Below the pieces are notes generated by a model. The model did not search any database. It was given only the letters and a program-made list of their open reading frames with translations, and was not told the DNA's origin. 64,000 bases of DNA from Gonocerus acuteangulatus (Eukaryota > Arthropoda > Insecta > Hemiptera > Coreidae), in NCBI GenBank assembly GCA_946811695.1, contig OX328127.1, positions 50,658,274-50,722,273 of the forward strand. The letters run 5' to 3'. Below are positions 46,391 to 57,989 of this stretch, in pieces. The position numbers and the translations under genes are program-made. Position 1 is the first letter of the stretch. Every line of letters begins with the position of its first letter.

Positions 46391-46961
46391 CCTTACCGAC
46401 ATGTCATAAACATGCTTTTTGATCCTTACCGACATTTCCCCCACCACCTGCTGTTTTCACTTACTTATACCCCAGTAGATTACTTTTCTCCTTAGACACT
46501 CTACAATGGTTACTTAATTGCCAACCTTGGTCTTCCTCTGCCGCTCGGCATTTCTATTGGTATGTAGTATCTTATTTCTTTGTAAAATTAATTAATGTTA
46601 CTATTAGCTACTATATTTGTCATTGGTATGTAGTTTCATATTTCTTTGTAAAATCAATTAACGTTACTAATTACTATTAAAATCAATTATTGTACCTATT
46701 TACTTTTTCATTCTAAGAATTTAAGACGATATGTTCTTTTATAAGTTAATTGTATCTAGCTCTGTTACCTATCATAATCATAATTTTTTTTGTTTTTGTA
46801 TTAATTTCTTTTTTTTTGTCATTTTAGCTGACGAAGGCTACCAATGAGTAGCCGAAACGTCCGAAATATAGATTTTTTAAAACAAAATCATATTGAGGTT
46901 TATTTAGCCGAATCCCAACCATTCCATCTTTACTTATCACCTCGACGGCTAACTATCTAAT

Positions 46962-46965
<4 letters not shown>

Positions 46966-47030
<65 letters not shown>

Positions 47031-47423
47031 AATTATATAAGGCTTTAAATTTCCGAAGGCAACAATGACCCGTGTGGTTGAATTTGCCTTAAGAAAAAAA
47101 AAAAAAAAAATAATAATAATAATAAATTGTTATAAATGGTCTACGAGAAGCAATAGTATGAGGCTCATTTGCAGTTAATTTTTTAACCATCTACCATTTC
47201 CTTTAAAAAAGCTGAAGTATTTTTATACCAAAACTTTGTTGAATCTAAATTTAAGATAAGGTTCTTATGATATTATATGAAAAACCTCTTTGTAAAACAT
47301 TTTTTGTGTCGTTTTTAGAACAGCCCCGCCAGTGATCTAGTTACTAGGTGACAAATAAAGAAAGAAAGAAAAAAAATACTTACACGCCTTAAATCCAACC
47401 AAATAAAAAATAAAATAAAAAAA
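46966..47423. repeat. (TA)n tract and unassigned spacer
   Basis: A (TA)n of about 63 bp (46966-47028) is followed by low-complexity A/T sequence including an (AAT)n run at about 47108-47126. No gene was seen before the next element at 47424. Confidence 0.6.
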
Positions 47424-48766
47424 GTCCTTCACGCAGGAGCTGCATAACTAACCACTTTCCTCAGAATTGGGTAGGGTCGAGTGCATTCCTGAATAATTTG
47501 CTTAAAATAAGCTATATAGATAAATAAAATAAAAAAAAACATAAATTGTTCTGCTCTTTTGCTTTTATAAGCAGCCGTTTCAATTATTAATTTTTTAATT
47601 AATTTCCTTCCAGAGTTTTGTGTATGCGTGGTCCTACACTACGTAATAAATACACAAAGCTTCACATATTCATCTATTGATCTTGGTGAGTTTCGCGAAC
47701 CTTGAGTGAGTTTGGCGGGAGAATTCAATTCAAACGTAGTACAAAGTAACACCCCCCCCCCCCTCTTCCAATAGACCGATTTAGTTCATTTCCACAAAAA
47801 TTCTTTCTTATTAGATAGCCAGGATGAATACACAGTTTCGTAACAATAAAACAGGAATTACGACCGGTATAAGGAAATTAGTAATTTTTGTCCTGAGTAA
47901 ACCCTCCCTTCTAGTCAACCGATTTAGTTTATTTTTACAACAAATTTTTCTCTTCGGTTGACTACAACAAATACCGATTTTCGTTGAAAAATTACAAAAA
48001 GTATGGCTGGTATTAACAAATAACTACTTTGGCTCCGCAGAAACCCCCCCCCCCCCTCCGGATGGACCGATTTTGTTGGTTAACGAACTCGTTCAATCGT
48101 TTGATGGGGGAAAACTACATACCAAGTTTCGTGGTGAAAAAACAAAAACTCTGGCCTGTATCGTGTTAACGGACACATATATAACTATATATATACAGGG
48201 TGTCCCAAATGAGACGGCTCAAACAAATTTTGCGGCCAAACGGTAGGTCCGAGAAAAAAAATGACAGAGGTAAAAGTTGTAGGGCTTGACATAAGCTTTC
48301 TAAATGTGTCAACCATTTAACATATTTACTGCGCATGTGCGCTCGGCGCTAGATGAAATGTTGAGGTTTGCAGATGATCCCTATTATTATGCACGTCCTT
48401 TTGAAGGGAATTAAGAAACAAAACCTTTGCTGCAAACCGCACTTCGATATCTTTAAAACCAAATGAGTTTCGTGCGATTCAAATTTTATTGTTTTAAATT
48501 AAAACGATTTTTTGTAGGCACTCACAGAGGTCGGTTATGGATGTGTGATACATGAACTTTCTGAAAAAAAATATGGCCGATCCTCTAAAAGAATTATTTT
48601 TCCTAATAACTTTAATAAAATTGAAAATAATGCATTTTTTTAAGTATTTAGTCTAATTCTTTTTTAGGGATTAACTAAGCTAAAGCTATCTAGTCTGATC
48701 ATTCACGTTATCTATCTAATCCTTTGAATCCGATATTCCTTATTGGATTATGGTTCATTTTTTACT

Positions 48767-48927
48767 TTTAGCACTTTCCTCCGAAGGAAAGTAGCTATTG
48801 AGGTTGGACACATGACGGAATTTTTGAAAAATGTCTTCAAATCTTTATCGATCCTACCTAGTAGACACCGAAAATGACCCCCGTTAAAATTTATATATAT
48901 CTATATATATATATATATATATATATA

Positions 48928-48974
<47 letters not shown>

Positions 48975-49806
48975 GTGTCTGTTAACACGATAGCGGCCAG
49001 AGTTTTTGTTTTTTCGTCACGAAACTTGGTATATAGCATTCAATTAGCAAACGATTGAACGAGTTCGTTAACCACCAAAGTCGGTCCACCGGAAGGGGGG
49101 GTTTACCCTGAACCCAAAACACTAATTTGACTATGTCAGCCGTAATATTTGTTATATTTCAACGAAACTTGGTATTCGTAGTGGTAATATAGACAGAAAA
49201 GTGAGATATAAAAATTAACTAAATCGGTTCATTAGAAGGGGGGGGGTTTACTCCGGACCCACAATACCAATTCGCCACAACCAGCCGTGATTTTTGGTAT
49301 ATTTCGAAGAAACTCGGTATTCGTAGTGGTAATCCACAGGTGAATATGTGTTGTAAAAATAAACTAAATCGGTTCATTAGGAGGGGGGGTTTACTCCGGA
49401 CCCACAATACCAATTCGCCACTTCCAGCCGTGATTTTTGGTATATTTCGACGAAACTCGGTATTCGTAGTGGTAATCTACAGTTAAATATGTGTTGTAAA
49501 AATAAACTAAATCGGTTCATTAGAAGGGGGGGGTTTACTCCGGACCCAAATCCCAAATATACTCATACCGGTCGTAATTTCTGCGGTATTGTAACGAAAC
49601 GCGGTATACGTCGTGGGTAACTCATGAGAAAGAAGTGTTGTAAAAATGAGCTGAATCGGTCAATCGTAAAGCGGGGGTTTAATTTGTAATATATTTCAAT
49701 TGAAAAGCCCGCCAAACGTAGGTTCACAAAGCCGCCGCAAGGAGCGCTTTCTACCACTAGAGTGACTGTATCCTGTTCCTGCGTTAGATCAAAATACGAT
49801 AATATG
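48767..49806 (-). mobile_element. Helentron/INE-like element, family H2 (copy d, 5'-truncated)
   Basis: On the minus strand it ends with hairpin CTTTCCTTCGGAGGAAAG and GTGCTAAAA at 48767. It has a (TA)n tract (about 48890-48972), several tandem inner units of about 150-180 bp at 49100-49560, and the CGCTCCTTGCGGC phrase at about 49750. It stops at CTCATATTATCG (49806), where the 3' end of copy e abuts. The first 200 bp or so of the family is missing. Confidence 0.6.
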
Positions 49807-49933
49807 AGTTTTTTAGCACTTTCCTCCGAAGGAAAGTAGCTATTGAGGTTGGACTCATGACGGAATTTTTGAAAAATTTCTTCAAATCTTTATCGATCCT
49901 ACCTAGTAGACACCGAAAATGACCCCCGTTAAA

Positions 49934-49988
<55 letters not shown>

Positions 49989-50893
49989 TATATATATGTG
50001 TCTGTTAACACGATAGCGGCCAGAGTTTTTGTTTTTTCGTCACGAAACTTGGTATATAGCATTCAATTAGCAAACGATTGAACGAGTTCGTTAACCACCA
50101 AAATCGGTCCACCGGAAGGGGGGTTTACCCCGAACCCAAAACACTAATTTGACCATTTCAGCCGTAATATTTGTTATATTTCAACGAAACTTGGTATTCG
50201 TAGTGGTAATATAGAGAGAAAAGTGAGATACAAAAATGAACTAAATCGGTTCATAAGGAGGGGGGTTTACTCTGGACCGACAATACCAATTCGCCACTAC
50301 CAGCCGTGATTTTAGGTATATTTCGACGAAACTCGGTATTCGTAGTGGTAATCTACAGGTAAATATGTGATGTAAAAATAAACTAAATCGGTTCATTAGG
50401 AGGGGGGGTTTACTCCGGACCCAAATTCCTAATATACTCATACTGGTCGTAATTTCTGCTGTATTCTAACAAAACGCGGTATACGTCGTGGGTAACTCAT
50501 GAGAAAGAAGTGTTATAAAAATGAGCTGAATCGGTCAACCGGAAAGGGGGGTTTACTTTGTAATATATTTCAATAGAAAAGCCAGCCAGACATAGGTCCA
50601 CAAAGGCGCCGCAAGGAGCGCTAGAGGGACTGTATCCTGTTCCTGCGTTAGATCAAAATACGATAATATGAGGTTTTTTGTATTTATTACGTAGTGTAAT
50701 AGGTAACATGTGTAAACATAACTCTGGAAGCAAATTAATAATTGATCAGTTACTCATTACAAATTTAAAAGAGAACTATTCATGTTTTTATTTTATTTAT
50801 GTAGGATATTTTAAGCAAATTGTTCTGGAAAGCAGTCTACACTACCCAAATTCTGAGGAAAGAGCTTAGTTATGCAGCTCCTGCGTGACGGAC
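49807..50893 (-). mobile_element. Helentron/INE-like element, family H2 (copy e, complete)
   Basis: The minus strand starts GTCCGTCACGCAGGAGCTGC at 50893 and has subterminal AGCTCTTTCCTC, inner tandem units and a (TA)n at about 49938-49985. It ends with hairpin CTTTCCTTCGGAGGAAAG and GTGCTAAAA at 49809. It is joined head-to-tail with copy d. Confidence 0.6.
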
Positions 50894-50929
50894 TTTTGTT
50901 CATTATTAGTGTAATATTCGCTTTCATCC

Positions 50930-51608
50930 ATGAAGTTCACAATTAATGAGATTGTGGGTATGATCATTTTTTTCCGGGAGTGTAGACATAATGCTCGTAT
51001 GGCTGCTCGACTTTACGCACAGTATTACCCAAACCGAGATCATCCGTCTTATAAAACGATTTTGCGCGTGGTGTCAAACGCCCGACAAGGACATTTCTCT
51101 TTCGCCAGAAGAGATCGAAGAAGAGACCAGGACATCATCTTGGACCTTGTTAGGAGAAACCCGCACATCAGTGTTCGGGATATTGTCAGAGAAACACGGA
51201 TTTCAAGAGGAACGGTTCACCGCACACTTCAGCGCAGTAAGTACCACCCTTATCACATATCCTTGCATCAAGCCCTTTCAAATAGGAATATGGAAGTGAG
51301 GGAGGAGTACTGCAGGTGGGGAATCAACTCCTTACGGCCAAACGGGATATTCATGAGGAATTTTCTCTTCAGTGATGAAGCCACATTTGTAAGTGATGGG
51401 TCTGTGAACAGGCATAACTCACATTATTGGTCCATGAATAACCCTCACTGGATAAGGCAGCTGGACCAACCGCATCCAGCTGGTCGGTAAACGTCTGGTG
51501 CGGGATTCTGGGCAGTGAAATTATTGGCCCATATTTTTTGGAAGGTCCTGTACCAGGGCATGCTTACAGGACATTCATCTTGGATAGATTTCCAGAGCTC
51601 ATGGAAAA
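50930..51608 (+). pseudogene. IS630/Tc1-mariner-type transposase, 3'-truncated
   Basis: MKFTINEIVGMIIFFRECRH begins an N-terminal helix-turn-helix region with ARMAARLYAQYYPNRDHPSY. A second HTH follows (ISVRDIVRETRISRGTVHRT). The catalytic core has FLFSDEATFVSDGSVNRHNS (first Asp of DDE/D) and HYWSMNNPHW. A frameshift falls at about 51487; after it, VNVWCGILGSEIIGPYF continues the family pattern. The gene is cut at about 51610 by the H1 copy, so the second Asp and the third acidic residue are lost. The ATG at 50930 suits the family's usual start. Confidence 0.8.
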
Positions 51609-51613
51609 CTTAC

Positions 51614-52251
51614 CTTCGAATAAACAAAATCAATTACTTCAAAGTATAAGCATTTATTTCTCCGATTGACATCACCTAATCAAAAATTGTTTCAGAATAT
51701 TTTTTGTAGAGAATTTATAAAGCTTTCAAAAAATTTCTATCCACTTATCACGATTTCCCAACCTGGTTCGAGGTATTAATGAAATTATACCAAGTTCCCA
51801 AAACTTTTCATGTCTGTTCATAAAATATTTTATTCTAACCCTTCCTTAACTCCAAACGTAACCAAAAGTTTAATATGTTAGTTTTGATGAAATTCAAACA
51901 TGCAAAAAATGTTTCAACTGAATGCCATATGATTCTAAGTAACCAAACCAAAAACTTGATTTAACAACTTTTTTTCCGATTTTCTCAGAAACGGATAAAG
52001 CTATCGCCTTAAAAATGGTTTCATTCGTTTTATTAGCCCAAGAAGCCTATAAAACGAGTACTTGCAAGCATATGAACTCAAAAACGTAAGCGTTACGATT
52101 TTTTTGCGCGAATTTCGCCCCAAACGCCATCTTCCAGTGGGCAGATTTTGCTGGTTAACGAACTTGACCTTTCAAATTGGACGACTGATTTTTTTACCAA
52201 ATTTCATCAAAATCGGACCATTAGGGACGCCAGAAATCCGCGAACAGACAA

Positions 52252-52296
<45 letters not shown>

Positions 52297-52435
52297 AATT
52301 TTAACCACCGTTATTTTCGGTCTCCAGGGGTTCTAAAACGCGACATTTTCTAGTCGGCACTTCCGAATTGTTTCATGAGATCAACCTTATAAGCGGGGTT
52401 CCTCCCTATGAAGGGAGGGAGGAACCGCGCTAAAA
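51614..52435 (+). mobile_element. Helentron/INE-like element, family H1 (copy b, 5'-truncated)
   Basis: It matches copy a from TTCGAATAAACAAAATCAAT onward, including ATTTCATCAAAATCGGACCA, a (TA)n at about 52254-52294 and the terminal hairpin with GCGCTAAAA (52427-52435). The 5' third is absent. It truncates the transposase. Confidence 0.6.
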
Positions 52436-52929
52436 GATACCTTATTTTCAATTTTATTAAAGTTCATATAAAAAACAATTATTTAGAGGATCGACCATAT
52501 TTTTTTCAGAAAGTTGAGGAGAAAATACTTCAAAGTCATGTATCACACATTCATAACCGACTGCTGTGAGTGCCTACAAAAAATCGTTTTAATTTAAAAC
52601 AATAAAATTTTAATCGCACGAAACTCATTTGATTTTAAAGATATCGAAGTGCGGTTTGCAGCAAAGGTTTTGTTTTTTAATTCCCTTCAAAAGGACGTGC
52701 ATAATAATAGGGGTCATCTGCTAACCCAAACATTTCATCTAGCGCCGAGCGCACATACGCAGTAAATATGTTACATGGTTGACATATTTAGAAAGCTTAT
52801 GTCAAGCCCTACAACTTTTACCTCTACATTTTTTTCTTTGACCAACCGTTTGGCGGCAAAATTTGTTTGAGCCGTCTCATTTGGGACACCCTGTATATAT
52901 ATGTATATATAAACAAACAAGAAACAGTG

Positions 52930-52984
<55 letters not shown>

Positions 52985-53104
52985 TATAAATTTTAACTGG
53001 TGTAATTTTCGGTATCTACGAGGTAGGATCGATAAAGATTTGAAGAAAAATTCCGTCATGAGTTTAACCTCAACAGCTACTTTCCTTCGGAGGAAAGTAC
53101 TAAA

Positions 53105-54341
53105 AGAAAAAAAAAATATATATTTGATTAGAAAGATATGTTATAAAATTTATTAATAGATTCATTTTTATCAATATTTGCAATAAATATATTCCTAACA
53201 TGGATTACTTTCTGGAGTCCAGTATTCCATGATAATAATTCCGACCTTCTGAATTTGGGTTGCTAACGTAATACGAGAATAGGAAGCAAACTACTTTGTT
53301 GTAATTATTCATACTTTGCCCATCTACAGAAAAAAAACCCTACATTTTATCAGCAAGATTAATGAACAAGAATCCAAAAATAGCATTTACGTTGCTGGCT
53401 GGTTGATGGTATCTTTTTTAATCCATCGAGTACAGACTGGATAAGCAGCAAGCATCTTTGCTCTTCATTACCTCACTGGGACTTAGGTCTGTAAGAATAA
53501 ATCGTTTTGTCATTGTGAAGTTGTAGCCCCTAACCGTTCTTCAGGCAATACCGGGCTTTAGTATCTTCAGGTAGCTATCGGATCCTAAATTAAATCCGAA
53601 CTGACAATATAAATTTATTAGCTGGTACGTTTATCTGAATCGAACAAACACATTGAATCTCTTAGGTTGTTCTGCCTGCCTTTTCAGAAGGCAAAGTTGG
53701 GAACAGCCGGACAAACCGGCGAGATCTCTAAGATACTGTCCACAGCCCAAGATAGACATCTCTGCTTTAGAAATCCTGACGTACCCTTATTTTCTTGACA
53801 TCCTACCAATTGCCTACACCTGCCGCAACCTGAAAACCTAACCTTGACCCAAACTCCAAGGGGATAAGACTAATTATGCCTGATGTAGCGTGAACCAAGG
53901 GCCTTACGGTCCTATCAAGAGATCTTTAGGCCCATTTTTTCTTTTCTTTTCAGGTAATTTTGTCTAATCTTCCATTGAAAGATGCTTTTGTTTAGTCAAA
54001 ACGCGAACTGTTTTTCTGTTCCAGGTTTTAGGTGAACCACTTAGCTCCTTTCACGTCTTTGTAACTGTTTAACCTACATATCTTTTTGGAATTTCTTTTC
54101 AAATATTATAATATAGTAACTCTTTTATGACCCGTTACGTTTCTCTTATTTAGTTCGCAATCTTTAACCTTTAACATCCATTGCTTGAATCTCACGGTGG
54201 TAGGCGGATCACCCACGTGACCACTCTACATAGATCGTTGGTTACCTTCGTTTTCGCTATGAATAATGCAACGTTTTCTGCTTTTCTGGTTGCGAAAATG
54301 CTTTTCATAATACCATTCAATTTACCAACTAAAAACCAAAA
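53105..54341. other. No gene recognised
   Basis: The block 53660-53940 is a less AT-rich, possibly repetitive stretch (AACAGCCGGACAAACCGGCG; AGGGCCTTACGGTCCTATC) of unknown class. Nothing else was recognised. Confidence 0.35.
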
Positions 54342-54400
54342 AGTCTGCCTCGCAGGAATTGCGTCATCTTAGCGCGGTTAAGTTCATATTCCTAGTGTTA
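54342..54400 (+). repeat. Family H1 5'-end fragment
   Basis: AGTCTGCCTCGCAGGAATTG then CGTCATCTTAGCGCGGTTAA match the 5' terminus of the element at 593. No 3' end is found downstream. Confidence 0.5.
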
Positions 54401-54489
54401 TTAGCAGAGGATTAGAAACAGTTATTGGTAGGTTTTGATCTTTCGTAAAAAATATAATATTACATCTCAAAGAGAAAGAAGATTTAACT

Positions 54490-54650
54490 AACATCTAAAT
54501 TTCAACGTCCATTTATTATTAACTACGAATTTTAGGACGGGTTATCTAGGTTACCACCCTTTTCTAGCCTGGAGAGGGCTGATGCCTTCTTTTCCCTAAA
54601 GAAAAGCCACCCCCCCCCCAGTGGGAATATTATAACCACGACCCTTTTGA
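54490..54650 (-). repeat. tRNA-derived SINE, copy 2
   Basis: The minus strand shares the body of the SINE at 21783-21989 (GCATCAGCCCTCTCCAGGCT, GAAAAGGGTGGTAACC, TCCTAAAATTCGTAGTTAAT) and part of the B-box region. The tRNA-like head is truncated, and a C-tract has expanded within it. Confidence 0.65.
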
Positions 54651-54769
54651 AGTTGACGACAATTTTAAAGTTTTAAGTTTTTTGTCTTGGAATCTTGAGT
54701 AGGAAACTAAAAGCACTGCTGTGTAATTTACTTACTCACTGTTAGGCGCTACTTCTTGTACGCCTTGTG

Positions 54770-55004
54770 GCTCTGCCATGAAGTTTAATGTTTATTTAAC
54801 CGAAATTTTTATTTAATCGGTAAAAATGTGTCATAAAAACCTCAAAAATAAATTAAATAAGATCACTTAGTTCGGAAAAAAAATAATTTTTTGTTGAGTA
54901 GAATAGCGTTTTAGTTGGCTAACTATTCCAAGTTCTAGGTTGTTAGTATTCCATACCCCCAATTCCCCCACTGTTTCCCAGCCACCCCCCCCTACCCGAA
55001 ATTA
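54770..55004 (-). repeat. G/C-tract repeat family, minus copy interrupted by a Helitron
   Basis: The complement of 5370-5670 is recognisable (TAATCGGTAAAAATGTGTCA, AGCGTTTTAGTTG, TTCCAAGTTCTAG). The 3' continuation TTCCTATATACGCCCGTGAT is found at 56919 after the Helitron, so the Helitron landed inside this repeat. Confidence 0.5.
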
Positions 55005-56918
55005 TCTACTATATATTTGTCAAATACCACTCACTCACTCACTGACCTATCATCGCCCAACCCAAACCGCTCGACAGAATAATCTGAAATTTTGCATGGA
55101 CACTCCCTATAGAACGTAGACGCTCGCTAAGAAAGGATTTTTTGATATTCGAATTTTTAAGTATTTTTAGAGGGGTTTAAAGTTTTAGTTGGTTAGAGCA
55201 GGCAAGCCAAGGTAGCATGCGTTGCTAGGACGATAACAGAACAACTGTTACCGTACATTATCTATTTCATAGTATTACTAGCTGAATACCCGTGCTTCGT
55301 CACGGCAGATAAGTAGTTATTTTATTGCGTTAAATAATGTTTCATTAAAATTACGTTACTATACAATTCTGTGCAGTTTATTACAGCACGGTTCCCGTCA
55401 TACTATATTTTATTCAATGGGCGTTAAAATTTAAAAGTTTATGTTTCCAAGAAGTCATATGCTAACACCCAATATATTTACGAGTATTACCAAGGTTATA
55501 GGCGAGGAGTCTGTGCAAGGGTTCCGGATATTATTACCTCGCCTGGAAAACCTAAGGATATGCCATACATCACGGTTTGACCGGGACTGTCCCGGTATTT
55601 TGCAAATGTTTCAGTGTCCCGCCCAGTTTTATCAATGTCCCGGAAAAGGCTGTAAGATGTAAAAAGTAATGAATTCATGTTTATAAGAATCTTTTTTAAA
55701 TCGGTTACTTTTCTACAATTAACATTTTTACTACTGCTCACAGTGTCAAAGAAATGAGAAGTAATCTAACTGTAAAACGCTGGAACTACCTGCACAGCGC
55801 TGCCAGCTGCCAGACACTACTATTTGGCTGAGAGATTTTTTTAAGAAAATCAAAAAGCAAAAAAAGTTCCGTTCTTATTTTTAAGGTTTGGGTAGACTAA
55901 CAGTTTAGGATTCCCCCTTCCCGTTAGTTGCTTGGCTTAAAACTCACCAACTATTTTGCTTATAATTTGTACTCTATTTATCCCCCCCCCCCCTGGTATG
56001 CCCATCCCATATTAATGTGTCTCGGTTTAACTCTCCAAAAATATGGCAAGCCTTTCTGACGGGGACAGGCAGAAAAGAAACGCAATTAAAGCTCTATGAG
56101 GGACAGTTAATTTCTAGTAATTCAAGGTCTGCCATCATAGTTGAAATTAACCTCAATTAGAAATAAAACTATGAGATAGATAATGTAAGGTAACAGCTGT
56201 TCTTTAACGTCCTAGCAACCCAGGCTGCCTTCTCTAACCAACTCAAACTTTAAACCCCCCTAAAAATGCTTAAAAATACGAATATCAAAAAATCCTTTCT
56301 TAGCGAGCGCCTACGTTATATAGGGAGTGTCCATGCAAAATTTCAAAATTTTCTGTCGAGCGGTTTGGGCTGGGCGTTGATAGATGAGTGAGTGAGTGGT
56401 ATTTGACAAATATATAGTAGATTTTTAATTGAGGTTAAACTATGATGGAAAACCTTGAATTACTAGAAATAAACTGCAATTTTGATCGTCATAGACTTTA
56501 CGCCCTGGTAATGGTCCATCCGAGGTAATAATATCCCGAACCACTTGATACAAAAATTTGAAATTTTGCACGGACAATCCGTTTAGAATGTAAACACTCG
56601 CTAAGAAAGGTTTTTTTGATATTCAAATGTTTAAGTAATTTTAGGGGCTTAAAACTTCAAAGGTGTTAGTTTTATTATTTTCAACGTGTATTTGTCTCTG
56701 TTTACCTAACTTTTTAAGTGGTTGTTGTATTTTTCTTTTTTTACTCCCCAACGGAAACAAGCACGGTTACCGCCACATGGAGTTTCCTGGGTAACTTTAA
56801 AGTCCGTGCCATAATAAGCTGTACAAAATTATGTAGTAGCGTTAATTTTGATCATACCTTATTCAACGCAATATAAAAACTACTTATCGGCCGTGGTGAA
56901 GCACGGGTAGTCAGCTAG
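55005..56918 (+). mobile_element. Helitron, outer copy (non-autonomous), interrupted
   Basis: It begins TCTACTATATATTTGTC after A55004. It ends with the stem-loop CCGTGGTGAAGCACGG, then GTAGTCAGCTAG at 56918, followed by T. TC at the start, a hairpin about 10 nt before CTAG, and insertion between A and T are the standard Helitron signals. Disregarding the nested element (55278-56421), the outer element is about 770 bp and colinear with the copy at 60627-61393. No Rep/helicase coding is present. Confidence 0.85.
55278..56421 (-). mobile_element. Helitron nested inside the outer Helitron
   Basis: Minus-strand 5' end TCTACTATATATTTGTC at 56421; 3' end CCGTGACGAAGCACGG, GTATTCAGCTAG at 55278. 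It sits precisely between A55277 and T56422 with no target duplication. Removing it recreates the CATAGTATTA|TTTTTAATTG sequence found uninterrupted in the copy at 60627-61393. It is 1144 bp, with a mid-part different from the outer copy. Confidence 0.85.
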
Positions 56919-56921
56919 TTT

Positions 56922-57670
56922 CCTATATACGCCCGTGATGTTAGGAATCCTATTTGGAATCCCTAGCTTCCGCAAGTCCTCCACAAGGACGTCAAGTCAC
57001 CTCTGCCTCTGTTTCTTTTTCCCACAGGTTCACCCTATAGCATCATTTTAGTGTATGGTATACACTGTATACATCACACTGTTGTGTATTAATGCTTCTT
57101 AATCCACAACAAAAAAAGAACTCTGAGAAAAATGCTGGAAATGTTATTGTTACTTTTTCTTCTGAAATAATTTGTAAGAGCCGCTGTGGTTTTATTCTGT
57201 TCCTTCTAATTGACATCAGTTCTGAAAAGCCGGGCTGTGAGAACCTTTTCAATTTCTAATTAAAATTTCGACAGATTAATTGCAGCCTTTTACCGGCGTT
57301 CTGTCTTCATCCATCGTTTTTTAGCCTGCGGCCAGGTAGAAGCTCGATGGGAGCATTCGGCCCTTGTTAAAAACTCATATAGTTTTTATAAGTTTTATTT
57401 TTTGTATGTATGAGGCCATTATTTCATTATAATTTGAAGAAGACAAGACTTTTTTTCAATTAAGAATTTGCATGATTACAAAAAACAATGTAGTGCATGA
57501 ATGATGCAATTCAATAAATCGTTATTCAGAAAAACATTCTTAATTTCTTGACCGGGAGTATTCTTTTAATGTCAATTGTATTATTAGTTTTTTTTATTTA
57601 TTTGAAGAGCTCCACGCAATAGAATCTGATAGGAAAGAAATTATCAAAAATAATTACCTACAGTGCGCAA
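56922..57670. other. No gene recognised
   Basis: AT-rich spacer between the nested Helitrons and the 319-bp repeat. Nothing was recognised. Confidence 0.35.
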
Positions 57671-57989
57671 TTAATTACCGGAATATTTCATAAACATATA
57701 ATATAATCCTTATTCCTGGTATGATTTGAAAAGCTTAAAGAAACTCCTAATATTTTGCTCTCGTGCGTTTAATTCGGTTGGAAATTTTTTATTAAATTTA
57801 TAAATTCACTAGCTGACTACCCGTGCTTCACCACGGCCGATAAGTAGTTTTTATGCGTTAAATAAGGTATGATCAAAATTAACGCTACTACATAATTTTG
57901 TACAGCTTATTATTGAACGGACTTTAAAGTTACCCAGGAAACTCCATGTGGCGGTAACCGTGCTTGTTTCCGTTGGGGAGTAAAAAAAG
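57671..57989. repeat. 319-bp direct repeat, left copy (flank plus Helitron 3' end)
   Basis: It contains 138 bp of non-Helitron flank (TTAATTACCGGAATATTTCA ...) and, from 57809, the 3' end of a minus-strand Helitron cut at GAGTAAAAAAAG. It matches 60489-60807 with no length difference and about three substitutions. The densovirus-derived sequence begins at its right edge. Confidence 0.9.

Larger units (their letters stand above)
39625..46935 (-). mobile_element. Penelope-like element with inverted terminal repeats, split by a Gypsy element
   Basis: The outer arms (39625 to about 40240, and about 46395-46935) are near-identical inverted repeats of about 540-620 bp. Each ends in AGTAAAGATGGAATGG or its complement, and both are bordered by (TA)n tracts. 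Between them lie a minus-strand Penelope coding region (40259-42072 and 45921-46030), an inserted LTR retrotransposon (42073-45920) and a plus-strand rearranged PLE fragment (46031-46390). Penelope elements commonly carry terminal repeats in direct or inverted arrangement. Each arm has a hammerhead-like core (minus 39700-39731, plus 46828-46858). Confidence 0.85.
48196..52893. mobile_element. Tc1/mariner-superfamily transposon with about 450-bp terminal inverted repeats
   Basis: The ends are CAGGGTGTCCCAAATGAGAC at 48196 and its complement ending at 52893, with TA on each side. The inverted repeats extend about 450 bp (48196 to about 48645; about 52440-52893) at high identity. Between them is one 5'-intact, 3'-truncated transposase (from 50930), plus two H2 copies and one H1 copy inserted later. 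The flanking TA lies inside a (TA)n tract, so the exact target duplication cannot be proven. Confidence 0.8.
47424..53104 (+). mobile_element. Helentron/INE-like element, family H2 (copy c), split by a DNA transposon
   Basis: The 5' part is 47424-48195 (GTCCTTCACGCAGGAGCTGC, inner units with C-tracts). The 3' part is 52894-53104 (TA tract, CGATAAAGATTTGAAG, hairpin CTTTCCTTCGGAGGAAAG, ACTAAAAG). The 4.7-kb long-TIR transposon lies between them, inserted at a TA within the microsatellite. Confidence 0.6.

Noticed and set aside
50991..51299. Second frame overlapping the transposase
   Set aside because: It is an out-of-frame shadow of the helix-turn-helix transposase and has no motif of its own.
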